From positions 1 to 43,909 of the forward strand of contig NZ_NTGE01000092.1 in NCBI RefSeq assembly GCF_002291145.1: a stretch of 43,909 nucleotides of DNA. The letters run 5' to 3'. Within the stretch, counting starts at the first letter, position 1, and every line of letters begins with the position of its first letter. Below the pieces are notes generated by a model. The model worked only from the letters and a program-made list of their open reading frames with translations, was not told the origin of the DNA and made no database searches. Both the position numbers and the translations under genes were made by a program. Shown in pieces: positions 17,631 to 26,267 of the stretch. This DNA is from Streptomyces sp. SA15 (GTDB lineage: Bacteria; Actinomycetota; Actinomycetes; Streptomycetales; Streptomycetaceae).

Positions 17631-17693
17631 GGTGCGGCGGGGGCTTGTTGAGTTTTCGTACTTGGCGTACTTCGCGTCGGGAGGGACGTTCTG

Positions 17694-17945
17694 ATGGTCG
17701 GGGTAGGAATCTTCATGCTTCTGCTCGCCCTCTGGCTCGGCGGAATGGGCCTGGTCGACCAGAAAGCACTCTGGTGGCGCTTCCAGGCACGCCGTTTCAG
17801 CGACCCGGAGGCGAACGAGCCGTCGGAAGCGGGGTACAGGGCCCGGCGAATTCTGCTGCTCTCACTCGCGGCGGCAACGGTCGTGATGGCCGTGTGGTGG
17901 TTCACCAGCATTGACTACATCGAGTCTGGTGGGCTTGATGACTGA
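17694..17945 (+). CDS. Small two-helix membrane protein, unknown
   Basis: This 83-residue protein has two membrane segments (about 3-20 and 52-71) joined by a charged loop containing WWRFQARRFSDPEANEPS, and a short acidic tail. The ATG follows GGGAGGG. It lies 63 bases after eccC in the same direction and is probably co-transcribed. I recognise no family; its position suggests an accessory role in the secretion locus, which is inference only. Confidence 0.75.
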   Translation: MVGVGIFMLLLALWLGGMGLVDQKALWWRFQARRFSDPEANEPSEAGYRARRILLLSLAAATVVMAVWWFTSIDYIESGGLDD

Positions 17946-18116
17946 GACCAGTGGACCACTCACAAGGGCTTGTAAAGGGTACGAGTAGCAGCTCGAACGG
18001 GAGAGTACGTCTGAGTACGTCTGGCTACGCTGACCAGCGCGCGATCGTCCGGGAACAGGCGGAGCGCAATCGTCCGGAAGTCGGCCGGGCGAAGACATGG
18101 GGGAAGGGGCACACCG

Positions 18117-18632
18117 ATGGCGTGGGATGAGTGGGAGCAGCTGAAGTCGCAGGCAGCTCAGAACGGGTCGACCCAGATGCAGCTGAACCAGCTGGACCCC
18201 GGCAGCGGCGGACGGCCTGCGCCGGATCCCAGCACGTACGGCAACCTGAAGGTCAGCCAGAAGGACCTGGCGAAGATCGGCCAGAGCGCCTTCGATCTGT
18301 ACGACGACCTGTGGAACAAGGGGCGCAGAGCGGTGCCCAGTAGCGAGAGCGCCGCCGGGACCCTGACGAAGGGCGGCTTCGCCCTCGGCAGCGCCCTGCA
18401 GCACGTCGCGCTCCGCTGGGACGAGCAACTGTCCTCCCTCCGGGACGCGTGCGCACACATCTCGAATCACATGAGAGTCACCAAGAACCTGCACGCCGAT
18501 GACGACGACTACATCCGTCGGCAGATGAGCAGCATCGACCTGCTGGACGCGGGCTTCGACGAGCGTGTCGGTCCTCCTGGCAAGCAGAACTCGATCTACG
18601 GCGAGCCGGATGACAAGAAGGGCAAGAACTGA
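18117..18632 (+). CDS. ESX-like small partner protein, cassette A
   Basis: The 171-residue protein is mostly helical, with a distinctive start (AWDEWEQLK, then MQLNQL) and a second conserved block (ACAHISNHMRVTKNLHADDD). The same layout occurs in the gene at 22955, so the two are paralogues. No WXG motif is seen, although size, helicity and position before a WXG-headed gene resemble ESX substrate partners or chaperones. The ATG follows GGGGGAAGG. Its stop shares one base with the start of the next gene (18632), pointing to coupled translation and possibly a complex between the products. The direct repeat GAGTACGTCT (twice at 18003-18022) lies upstream. Function is inferred from context only. 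Confidence 0.85.
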   Translation: MAWDEWEQLKSQAAQNGSTQMQLNQLDPGSGGRPAPDPSTYGNLKVSQKDLAKIGQSAFDLYDDLWNKGRRAVPSSESAAGTLTKGGFALGSALQHVALRWDEQLSSLRDACAHISNHMRVTKNLHADDDDYIRRQMSSIDLLDAGFDERVGPPGKQNSIYGEPDDKKGKN

Positions 18633-20923
18633 TGGATTTCGACGCCCTTCGGAACGCCGACTTCAGCCAGCTCGACGATGCCGTCGACGACTGGTCGACG
18701 ATGGTCAAGGACCTGGAGACGCTGAAGGAGGAAGCCGAAAAGGGCCTCCGAGGCACCGCCAACAAGGCCGAGTGGGCGGGTGTAAACGCCACCGTCTCCA
18801 AGGAGTTCATCGGCAAGACGACCGAGGAATTCAAGGACGCGCATGGCCAGGCAGACTCCATTTACAAGATCCTCATGGACACCCGGAATGAGCTGAAGCT
18901 CTACAAGGGGCAGCTTGTCGACGCCATTGAGCGCGGCCGCCAGAAGAACCTGACGGTCATCGGTTACGAGGGCGGCTTCACCGTCACCACGAATGTCCCG
19001 CCAGAAGGCCGTGCCAAGCAGGACGAGGACAACAAGGGCGAGATCATCGCACTTCGGGACGAGATCCAGAAGATCCTCGACAAGGCCACCGAGAGCGACA
19101 AGTCAGCTAGCACGGTCCTCACGGCCATTGCCGACCAGAGCAAGCTGGGCTTCTCCGACGCCAACTATGGCAGTCGGGACGAGGCAGCCGAGGCGATCAA
19201 GACAGCTGACGAGCTGGCCAGGCTGGCGAAGAAGAAGCCCGAGGACCTGACGGTCGAGGAGTTCGACCGTCTCAACAAGGGGCTGAAGGACTACGCGGAC
19301 GACGAACTGTTCTCGGAACGCTTCGCCACGAGCCTCGGACCGGAAGGAACTCTCAGCTTCTGGACCGGCATCAACGACCCGCACAGCGCCTGGGAACTGG
19401 GACAGAAGCGGGTCGACCAGTACGACGACCTACAGAAGAACCTCAGCCTCACCCTCGCCACAGCGTCGCAGAGCGACAACGCCGGTATGACGGAGTGGAA
19501 GTCCAGGATGACCGACCTGGCCGACAAACCCGTGGGCCGCAACGGCGGTTTCCCCCTCGGGGCGCAGGTCATGACCAACCTGATGCGGTTCGGCGACTAC
19601 GACGACCGATTCCTCGTCAACTACGGCGACAAGCTGATCGAGACGGAGAAGAAGTTCACGGACAACGGACGCCACGGCGCATGGACCCGTACGGGTGGCG
19701 ACCCACTCCTTAACCGCACGGGTACCGACTCGGGTTGGGACCCGATGACGGGCTATCTCAAGGGGCTGTCCAATAGCCCGGATGCGGCAACGGAGTTCTT
19801 CAACGGCACCTTCGTCACGAAGGACGAGGATCACGACTTCAAGCAGGATCTCGATGAGGACGGCAAGGAAGCGAAGCGGGAGCTGAGCAACTTCGACTAC
19901 CTCTTCGAGGAGCGGGACTGGCCGCAGGACGTGGACGACAAGGGCGAGGACAGCATCGCCGGGCGGAACAATCTGGCGCTGGCGTTGGAGGCGGCTACTA
20001 CGGGGCATCCGGCGGGGGAGACGCCCACAGTGGATACGCCTCCGCACAATCCGGAGCAGGCCAGGCTTATGGAGAACCTGGTGGGATCGATCTCAGAGAA
20101 CCCCGGGCGGCTGACCGATAACGGGTACATGTCTGACAGCATGGGCCAGATCGCTTCTGAGTACCTGGCTGACATCAACCGTGCTACGGCCGACGCTCCC
20201 GAAGGCAATGACAGCGTGGCCCGTCTCTTCCCGATTTCTGGGACACCCGCTGAAATGCAGCACGTTGACGTCACCCGCTTCCTTGTCGCCGTCGGGCAGG
20301 ATCCGGAAGGCTACGCCGCTGTCGAAGTCAGTCAGAAGACCTACATGGCCAGGCTCATGGACCACCACCTCAACCCAGACCTCCCAGCAGACCAACGCTA
20401 CGACCAGAGCGCCGAGGCCACGGTGAAGGAGATCGCGCGCAGGTCGGGCGAGATCGGTGGCACGCTCGCGCTCGGACGAAATGAAGCTGTTCTAGGGCCT
20501 GCAAAGGAAGCCGATGGCGACTTCGAAAACGCCGTCAACCAGAAGAAGAACTTGATCTCGGGCACTGTTGGCACGCTCGTCGGCGTGGGCACATCCTTCA
20601 TCGCCAGCCCCGCAGTCGGCGCCGGCGTCGGCGGGGCTGCGGGCACTGCCACCAGCATGGTGTTGGAGCAGTTCTACAGGGATTCCGAACCCGAGTTCAC
20701 CAAGGAACTGGGTAGGGACATCGGCGAGCGCTGGGAGAACTCCAAGGATGCCAACACGGCGATGGCTCACAACGCAGCTGTCGCGGCGGCCAACGCCCAC
20801 CACACGCCGTACGCCGACAGCGTGGACGAGTGGACGCGCATCGGCACCGCAGACGGCTTCAACGACGCATCCACTGCAGGCCACCAGATGGCCAGGGACC
20901 TTGAGACGGAGATTCCTGACTGA
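18632..20923 (+). CDS. Large WXG-headed protein, likely type VII substrate, cassette A
   Basis: The 763-residue protein starts with a helical domain of about 100 residues that holds a WXG motif (W48-A49-G50 in AEWAGVNATV), the hallmark of ESX substrates. A long acidic, helical middle region follows. Around 540-570 is FLVAVGQDPEGYAAVEV, also found in the cassette B paralogue. Near residues 642-680 is a Gly/Ala-rich hydrophobic stretch (GTVGTLVGVGTSFIAS, then GVGGAAGTATSMV) that could insert into membranes; cassette B lacks it. I recall similar Streptomyces proteins annotated only as domains of unknown function. No enzyme motif is visible. Export and toxin-like function are inference. It overlaps the preceding gene by one base. 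Confidence 0.88.
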   Translation: MDFDALRNADFSQLDDAVDDWSTMVKDLETLKEEAEKGLRGTANKAEWAGVNATVSKEFIGKTTEEFKDAHGQADSIYKILMDTRNELKLYKGQLVDAIERGRQKNLTVIGYEGGFTVTTNVPPEGRAKQDEDNKGEIIALRDEIQKILDKATESDKSASTVLTAIADQSKLGFSDANYGSRDEAAEAIKTADELARLAKKKPEDLTVEEFDRLNKGLKDYADDELFSERFATSLGPEGTLSFWTGINDPHSAWELGQKRVDQYDDLQKNLSLTLATASQSDNAGMTEWKSRMTDLADKPVGRNGGFPLGAQVMTNLMRFGDYDDRFLVNYGDKLIETEKKFTDNGRHGAWTRTGGDPLLNRTGTDSGWDPMTGYLKGLSNSPDAATEFFNGTFVTKDEDHDFKQDLDEDGKEAKRELSNFDYLFEERDWPQDVDDKGEDSIAGRNNLALALEAATTGHPAGETPTVDTPPHNPEQARLMENLVGSISENPGRLTDNGYMSDSMGQIASEYLADINRATADAPEGNDSVARLFPISGTPAEMQHVDVTRFLVAVGQDPEGYAAVEVSQKTYMARLMDHHLNPDLPADQRYDQSAEATVKEIARRSGEIGGTLALGRNEAVLGPAKEADGDFENAVNQKKNLISGTVGTLVGVGTSFIASPAVGAGVGGAAGTATSMVLEQFYRDSEPEFTKELGRDIGERWENSKDANTAMAHNAAVAAANAHHTPYADSVDEWTRIGTADGFNDASTAGHQMARDLETEIPD

Positions 20924-21011
20924 CCGGTGCCTTGGAGCCTGGCACGCCGGCTGGGTTGATTCCTGCATCGCACTGACTAAGCGTCTCTCAACGTCCAAGT
21001 AAAGGGACCCC

Positions 21012-21554
21012 GTGAAAAAGATTCGCAACGCCGCGCGGCTGAGAGCTCGCGCCGTTCTCACCCTTGTCACCGCAATGACCGCGTTGCTGCCCATCGCCGG
21101 GTGCTCGTCTTCTGACAAGCAATACACGGTCCCCGAGTCGCTCTGCGGGATAAAAGTCCCTCAGAATGCGCTGACGTCAGTTCTTCCGAACGGCGAAGAG
21201 CTCACGGAACATCCGGAATCCTCCGGAAGCACCAAGCGCTGCCGCATTCATGTTGACGGCGAGTCAGTCCTTTCCGCCAGCACAGAGCGCTGGGAAGACG
21301 AGACGACGGCAAGCGATGTCGCCCAGTCTGCGCTCGGAGTTGACCCGCAGGATCAGCAAAGCGACGGCGGCCGATACATCTACTCGTCGACTGGAGCCGT
21401 CGGCAAGGTCGACTGCGCCAAGGCGGAAGAGGCTCACGAGCCGCTGTGGGCTTCTGTCAGGGTCACACATGACGATACGAAGGATACGGACATGCTCAAG
21501 CTCATCAGGGCTTACGCAGAGGCTGTTAGCTCTTCAGAGGAATGCACCCAGTGA
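21012..21554 (+). CDS. Lipoprotein, DUF3558-like, cassette A
   Basis: The 180-residue protein has a basic N-terminus, a hydrophobic signal segment and a lipobox (IAGC, Cys31), so it should be anchored to the outer face of the membrane. After it come YTVPESLCGIKVP and a second Cys in KRCRIHVDGE. The same pattern (YSTPSSICGV...RFCNVIVDGD) is in the cassette B gene at 25749, and resembles DUF3558 lipoproteins. The GTG start has AAAGGGA before it. It lies 88 bases after the large gene, with a short hairpin in the gap, and overlaps the next lipoprotein gene by four bases. Many codons end in A or T, unlike eccC. A surface partner or immunity role is inferred. Confidence 0.85.
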   Translation: MKKIRNAARLRARAVLTLVTAMTALLPIAGCSSSDKQYTVPESLCGIKVPQNALTSVLPNGEELTEHPESSGSTKRCRIHVDGESVLSASTERWEDETTASDVAQSALGVDPQDQQSDGGRYIYSSTGAVGKVDCAKAEEAHEPLWASVRVTHDDTKDTDMLKLIRAYAEAVSSSEECTQ

Positions 21555-22204
21555 CGGCGCCTTCCTGCCGCGCACGCCGACACGGGTACCTTGCCACTCT
21601 CGCTATGCCCTTGACGGTTCTAGTCGGCTGCGGTGGAGACGCTAACGAGGAATTACCCCTCAGCGTGCAGGAAACAACGTCGGTGCTGCCGGACGGCAAA
21701 GCCATTCCAGGATGGGATGTTGCGGCCGAGCCTTCGGCCTACGCGCAAAAGAAGGCTCTTGAATTCGGTCTGACCTCTTGCTATACGAAGGAATCCTGCG
21801 ACAACGTCCACATCGCGGGCCGGTCTATGTTCATGAAGGCACAGAAGCCCGGGATCACATTTTCGATCATGACCTATCAAGACGCAGAGACTGCGCAGTC
21901 GGCCTACGACCCGGTATGGGAGGCTTGGAATGACCGCGTCCCTGACGCTAAGAGAGTAGACCTCGGGAAGATCGGGGAACGCAACGACGCAGTGACCGGG
22001 ATGGATATCTCGGGCGTCCCTGGGTCGAAGTCTGTGCTCTCACAAGTGCGAGTGGGCAGCGTCATTCTGCTGACGCATGGTGCGGCAGTACCGAAGGTCG
22101 AGTTGTCGGATTCCCTGATAGGCAAGTGCGCCACCGCCTTCGCCGAACGTGCTCGGCAGGCGCAAGACGGCGAGACGCCGTCGGCCGGCCTTGAGAACGT
22201 CTGA
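21551..22204 (+). CDS. Second lipoprotein of cassette A
   Basis: The 217-residue protein has a lipobox LVGC (Cys27) after a signal segment. The mature part contains TTSVLPDGKAIPGWDV, a pair of cysteines near a VHIAGRSMF stretch, and ends close to a PSAGLENV motif. The gene at 26264 shares these features (TKTVVPDAKAMPGWEV...PSAGVDTG). I chose GTG at 21551 because it overlaps the previous stop as GTGA and has AGAGG ten bases upstream; ATG at 21542 would leave no spacing from that site. A hairpin follows the gene. Its family is unknown to me; pairing with a DUF3558-like lipoprotein in both cassettes suggests they work together. Confidence 0.83.
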   Translation: MTAPSCRARRHGYLATLAMPLTVLVGCGGDANEELPLSVQETTSVLPDGKAIPGWDVAAEPSAYAQKKALEFGLTSCYTKESCDNVHIAGRSMFMKAQKPGITFSIMTYQDAETAQSAYDPVWEAWNDRVPDAKRVDLGKIGERNDAVTGMDISGVPGSKSVLSQVRVGSVILLTHGAAVPKVELSDSLIGKCATAFAERARQAQDGETPSAGLENV

Positions 22205-22217
22205 CGGGATACGTTCC

Positions 22218-22251
22218 GACGACTGCTGACGGGAGCCCGCGAACAGTCGTC
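22218..22251 (+). terminator. Hairpin after cassette A
   Basis: GACGACTG (22218-22225) pairs with CAGTCGTC (22244-22251), with an inner CGGG/CCCG. It starts 14 bases after the last lipoprotein gene of cassette A. Confidence 0.6.
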
Positions 22252-22476
22252 ACCGAGCCGTACACGACGAAGTGTCCGCACCCATGGTGGGTGCACCCCT
22301 GACCGGTGCCTTGAAGCCACGGCCCCGACCCACGTCTCGACGTAGGTGGCCTCGAGACAAACCGGTGTCCGCAGCGCTGCAGGTTGTGCTTGGACCAGAC
22401 CGCAGCCGCGAGAACGGGCGCGGGTCGGTGCTTCGCTCGCACCCATTTGCTGAGCGGGACGCCCTCGCCGTCCCGT

Positions 22477-22800
22477 CCACCGCTGGACAACCCGCCGTCG
22501 CTGGACTGGCCCCGGGCACAAGGCGGGTATAGGGCCGCGGGCTCACGCGCCCCTCTAGGAAGGCGACGACCGCCTGGTCGTACCAGCAGGCCTGACCGGG
22601 CCAGGCTCTCGGTCACCTGGCAGGGCGCGCCGGTCGCGCTCGCCCCGACCAGTGGACAAGCCGTACGAGCAGCACCTCGGCCCTCCATGCGTCGACTTCT
22701 CCGGTGCGGCCGGCACATGCAGATCATCAACGGCCGCAGTCCCGCAAGTCGACGCTACTGCGCACCCGATCTCGACGTTCGCGCTCACGCGCCGTATGAA
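22477..22800 (+). pseudogene. Decayed fragment of eccC
   Basis: This stretch is a degenerate copy of eccC bases 15951-16232 (codons about 768-861, covering the linker and second P-loop). Bases 22477-22506 match 15951-15980 at 28 of 30 positions, and 22652-22673 match 16074-16095 exactly. Peptides from the EccC reading appear in different frames: PPLDNPPSLD, VDKPYEQHLGP, DFSGAAG and HMQIINGRSP. So several frameshifts have occurred, plus an insertion of about 50 bases before 22652. The P-loop is destroyed. It cannot code for a working ATPase. It lies between the two cassettes and in the same direction as eccC. Confidence 0.88.
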
Positions 22801-22954
22801 GGCTCCGAAACTGTGGAGCTCTGATGTGGCCCATGGGCAATTTCACCGATTCTGGTTGCATCCGCTTCACGGAACTGATCGGTTGTACGTCAAACAGGAA
22901 GCGGCCCTTCACGTGACGGACCGCGGCGACAGCAACCGGGGGAAGGTGCCGCAC

Positions 22955-23437
22955 GTGGCATGGGACGAGTGGGAGCACCTCAAGGCACAGGCGGCCGAGA
23001 AGCAGTCGGCCGGAATGCAGCTCAACCAGCTTCCCGCCGACCCGGGCAGAGGCGGCGGAGCGGGTGCCGGCGACTTGGTGGTGAACCAGGACGACCTGGG
23101 TGCCGTCGGCCACGAAGCCTTCATCCTGCACGACCACCTGAGCAAGCAGGCTGACATCGCGGGCGCTGGAGTGAACAAGGACGGCGCCGGTTCCACGATG
23201 CAGGCCGCAGCCAGCCTCAAGAGCCATGGCTTCGCCATGGGCTCAGCCATGGAGACGACGGTGGAAGTCTGGACTACGCAGGTCAAGTCCGTGCTGCAGG
23301 CGTGCGCGCACATCTCGAACCATCTGAACTTCAGCAAGAAGCTTCACAGTCAGGACGACGCGCTCATCGCTGCTGATCTGCGCAACCGGGACGGTACGGC
23401 CGAGTCCGTGTCGCGGCTCAACGACTACTTCAAGTAG
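22955..23437 (+). CDS. ESX-like small partner protein, cassette B
   Basis: The 160-residue protein is the paralogue of the gene at 18117. Both start AWDEWE.LK.QAA, contain MQLNQL near residue 25, and share ACAHISNH later. I chose GTG at 22955 because GGGGGAAGG lies before it and the paralogue starts at the same residue; the open frame extends back to 22652 but that part is the eccC relic. The next gene begins 8 bases after its stop. It is mostly helical with no WXG motif. It probably partners the large protein encoded next, by analogy with ESX pairs; this is inference. Confidence 0.85.
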   Translation: MAWDEWEHLKAQAAEKQSAGMQLNQLPADPGRGGGAGAGDLVVNQDDLGAVGHEAFILHDHLSKQADIAGAGVNKDGAGSTMQAAASLKSHGFAMGSAMETTVEVWTTQVKSVLQACAHISNHLNFSKKLHSQDDALIAADLRNRDGTAESVSRLNDYFK

Positions 23438-23445
23438 GGGCGACG

Positions 23446-25752
23446 ATGACTCTCAAGTACACCGACCTGGTGGACGTCGACCTCGGCAAGCTCGGGACCG
23501 CCGTATCGGACTGGAAGAAGGCTGTCACCGATCTCAAGACCCTGGCGGAAGACGCGAGAAGGGGACTGCTGGCGAAATCGGAGTCAGCACGCTGGGCGGG
23601 CGTGAACGCCACCGTGACCCGGGAATTCGTCAAGAAGACGACGAAGGAGTTCGCAGACCTGCACTCCGAGGGGAACAGCGTCTTCCAAGTCCTGGACGAC
23701 GCGCAACAGGAGCTGGCTGAGTTGCAGCGGAAGGTCAGGACGCTGGTCGCGGAGGCCGAGAAGAAGCGCTATGTGATCACCGACAACGGCGACACGACCG
23801 TCACCGTGGTCGAATACGTCGGCCCCGGTGAGCCGCCCAAAGACGGCGCGCAGGAGGAAGCGCAGCGTTACGCCGACCAGATCACCGCGAGCCTCGGACG
23901 CGCCAACGACATCGACCAGTCGGTGAAACTGGCCCTCACCCGCGCCCACGGCAACGACCCGAACAACGCGGGGCACAACACGTACGAGTCGCTCAACGAC
24001 GCTCAGGCCGAGCGCGCGGTCGAGCTCGCCAAAAAGGGCGACAAGATGAGCGACCAGGAGCTGGCCGAACTCAACCGCATCATGAAGTTCAACGGCCGCG
24101 AGGAAGATGGTGAGTTCGCGACCGAGTTCTACGAGGGGCTCGGCGGACCGGAAAAGGCCCTGGAGTTCTACGGGCAGGTATCCACCAGTGGCACCGAGAA
24201 GGAGGCTGGCCAGACCCGTCTCGACGCCGTTCGGGAGCTCCAGAAGAACATGGGCTACACCCTGGCCAATGCCACTGAGCCGGACGCCCCCCACGGCGTG
24301 GACAAGAAGTACCACCTGCCCGCCAGTTGGGGGGCAGAATTCCGCAGGCTCGGTACTCAGCAGATCGAGTGGCAGCAAGGCATGATGAAGAAGCCGTATG
24401 GCTACCAGATTCTGGGAGGAATCCTCAGGTACGGGAACTATGACCCTAGCTTCATCAATCCCATTGCCGAGCACATCACCCAGCTTCACCAGCAGGACCC
24501 GGGTAAACTCCTGACACATGTTGGCAGCGGCGAGGGCGAGAACTACGGATTCAACCCCTCGGGCAAACTCGGCTCAGGCGAAGACCCCATGAACAGCGTC
24601 CTTGAGGCTCTGGGGCACAGCCCGGACGCTTCGGAAAAGTTCTTCACCGATGCCCCAACCGCCTACAACGAGGACGGTACAGTCAATTCCAAAGGGAAGG
24701 TCGAATTCAAGTCGTATCTCGACCTCTTTACGGATGAGGACTTCCTGTGGAATGCCGACTCGAACAACGCCTACCTCTACGGCGACGAAGACAAGCTGGA
24801 GGCCGCTCGGAACATTGGTCCGCAGGCGCTGGGGCACGCACTTGAATCGGCCACCACCGGCCGCCCGTATGACAGCGATGACTCCGGAGACGCTGTGCGC
24901 CACACGGCAGAGCGGGCGAACCTGGCCAGTGAGATCGTCAAGAAGTTCGGCGAGAATCCCGAGCTGATCCGGCACAACGAGAACGGGAAGCTTGAAGGAG
25001 GGTCGGGCCCCCTCTACGCCATGCGTGAGAGCCTCGGTGACATCACGGCCGAATACATGGGTGACTTCCAGACAACGCTCGCCGGCACGAACAACGACCG
25101 CTTCGGCACATTCGGCGTGTCCGCGCAACTGGACCCGACCACCGCGGAGCGGTTCCTTGCCGAGGTCGGGCAGGATCCACACGCATACGCGGCCATCACC
25201 AGTGCTCAGCAGGCGTACACGGCGAACGTCGTCAATGACGTCATGAATGGGCACAGTGACTCAACCGTCCCGGCCGCAGAGCAGCTACGCAACGCCACTC
25301 GCCCGGGCGGCATCATCGCCGGCATCATGAGCGAGTCCCGGGCTGACGCCGTACTGGACTATCACTCCGCGTCCGACCAGGAGTTCAACGATGCCGCCGC
25401 GGAAAAGCAGAAGTGGGTGGACCGTCTGCTCGGCATGGGCGTCGACAAGGCGGCGGAACGCGTGCCGATTCTCGGTGCTCCGATCGGATGGGCTTCCGAA
25501 GACATCCAGGAAAGCATCATGAAGAGCATCGAAAGGGATACGTCGGATCAGGCCGAGGGCGATGCGACCCGCACCTATCTGAAGGGACGCGAAGCTGTCA
25601 TGGACTCCGCGCGAACCGCCGTCGAGGCTGCGGCACGGAACGGCAACTACAACTGGGACACCGTGCAGGACCTTCAGGATTCCGCCTCGAATGGCGCCGA
25701 TGATGGTCACACCACTGGCGCCAAGATGGAGAGTTCCGGAGACGGGTCATGA
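23446..25752 (+). CDS. Large WXG-headed protein, likely type VII substrate, cassette B
   Basis: The 768-residue protein has the same build as the cassette A product: an N-terminal helical domain with WXG (W50-A51-G52 in ARWAGVNATVTREF), a long acidic middle part, and the shared FLAEVGQDPHAYAAI segment. Its C-terminal part differs: the Gly/Ala-rich hydrophobic stretch of cassette A is replaced by a region with RVPILGAPIGWASEDI and a charged helical end. Conserved head and variable tail is the pattern of polymorphic exported proteins. The ATG has AGGGGCG upstream. Its stop overlaps the lipoprotein start by four bases (ATGA). No enzyme motif seen; export is inferred. Confidence 0.88.
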   Translation: MTLKYTDLVDVDLGKLGTAVSDWKKAVTDLKTLAEDARRGLLAKSESARWAGVNATVTREFVKKTTKEFADLHSEGNSVFQVLDDAQQELAELQRKVRTLVAEAEKKRYVITDNGDTTVTVVEYVGPGEPPKDGAQEEAQRYADQITASLGRANDIDQSVKLALTRAHGNDPNNAGHNTYESLNDAQAERAVELAKKGDKMSDQELAELNRIMKFNGREEDGEFATEFYEGLGGPEKALEFYGQVSTSGTEKEAGQTRLDAVRELQKNMGYTLANATEPDAPHGVDKKYHLPASWGAEFRRLGTQQIEWQQGMMKKPYGYQILGGILRYGNYDPSFINPIAEHITQLHQQDPGKLLTHVGSGEGENYGFNPSGKLGSGEDPMNSVLEALGHSPDASEKFFTDAPTAYNEDGTVNSKGKVEFKSYLDLFTDEDFLWNADSNNAYLYGDEDKLEAARNIGPQALGHALESATTGRPYDSDDSGDAVRHTAERANLASEIVKKFGENPELIRHNENGKLEGGSGPLYAMRESLGDITAEYMGDFQTTLAGTNNDRFGTFGVSAQLDPTTAERFLAEVGQDPHAYAAITSAQQAYTANVVNDVMNGHSDSTVPAAEQLRNATRPGGIIAGIMSESRADAVLDYHSASDQEFNDAAAEKQKWVDRLLGMGVDKAAERVPILGAPIGWASEDIQESIMKSIERDTSDQAEGDATRTYLKGREAVMDSARTAVEAAARNGNYNWDTVQDLQDSASNGADDGHTTGAKMESSGDGS

Positions 25753-26267
25753 GACGAACCGACCTGATGAGCGCGCTTGTCCTCGTCTCGCTCCTCGCCC
25801 TCTCCGGATGCTCCGGCGAGGACAAGAGCTACTCGACACCGTCCTCGATTTGCGGAGTATCGGTCGACAAGGATGCCCTCAAGGGGCTGCTGCCTGCCGG
25901 CAACAAACTGACTGTGAAGGCATCGGCGAACCACGAAAAACCGGAGACCCGGTTCTGCAATGTGATCGTCGACGGAGACATCGAGCTGTCCAGCGAAGGT
26001 GCTTGGCGGAAGGCCGGATACACCGCCAAGGACGCGGCAGAGGACGCGCTGGCCTTCAACTACCGTGCGACCGGCGGGGGGAGATACGCCGTGTGGGACG
26101 ACGGGGCCGCCACAGTCTTCGACTGCAGGAACTCCGCACAGGACGCGGCGCGGTTCTCCGTCGAGTTCCACGTCGTACACCCACAGGGGAAGATCGAGGG
26201 CAAGGTGGAGAGGTTCATCGGCGACTACGCGGAGGCGTACCGGAAGACGGTGTCATGCGAAGAATGA
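25749..26267 (+). CDS. Lipoprotein, DUF3558-like, cassette B
   Basis: The 172-residue protein has a clear signal peptide and lipobox LSGC (Cys21). The mature part has SYSTPSSICGVSVDKDAL and RFCNVIVDGD, matching the cassette A lipoprotein at 21012 in layout and DUF3558-like in style. A further cysteine pair occurs in the C-terminal half (FDCRNS and VSCEE). It overlaps the large gene by four bases and the next lipoprotein gene also by four, so the whole cassette B is tightly coupled. A surface-anchored partner or self-protection protein for the product encoded upstream is my inference. Confidence 0.87.
   Translation: MRRTDLMSALVLVSLLALSGCSGEDKSYSTPSSICGVSVDKDALKGLLPAGNKLTVKASANHEKPETRFCNVIVDGDIELSSEGAWRKAGYTAKDAAEDALAFNYRATGGGRYAVWDDGAATVFDCRNSAQDAARFSVEFHVVHPQGKIEGKVERFIGDYAEAYRKTVSCEE

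Noticed and set aside
25691..26254. Long open frame joined in frame to the second lipoprotein of cassette B
   Set aside because: It overlaps the DUF3558-like lipoprotein in another frame and has no signal or motif before the lipoprotein start.
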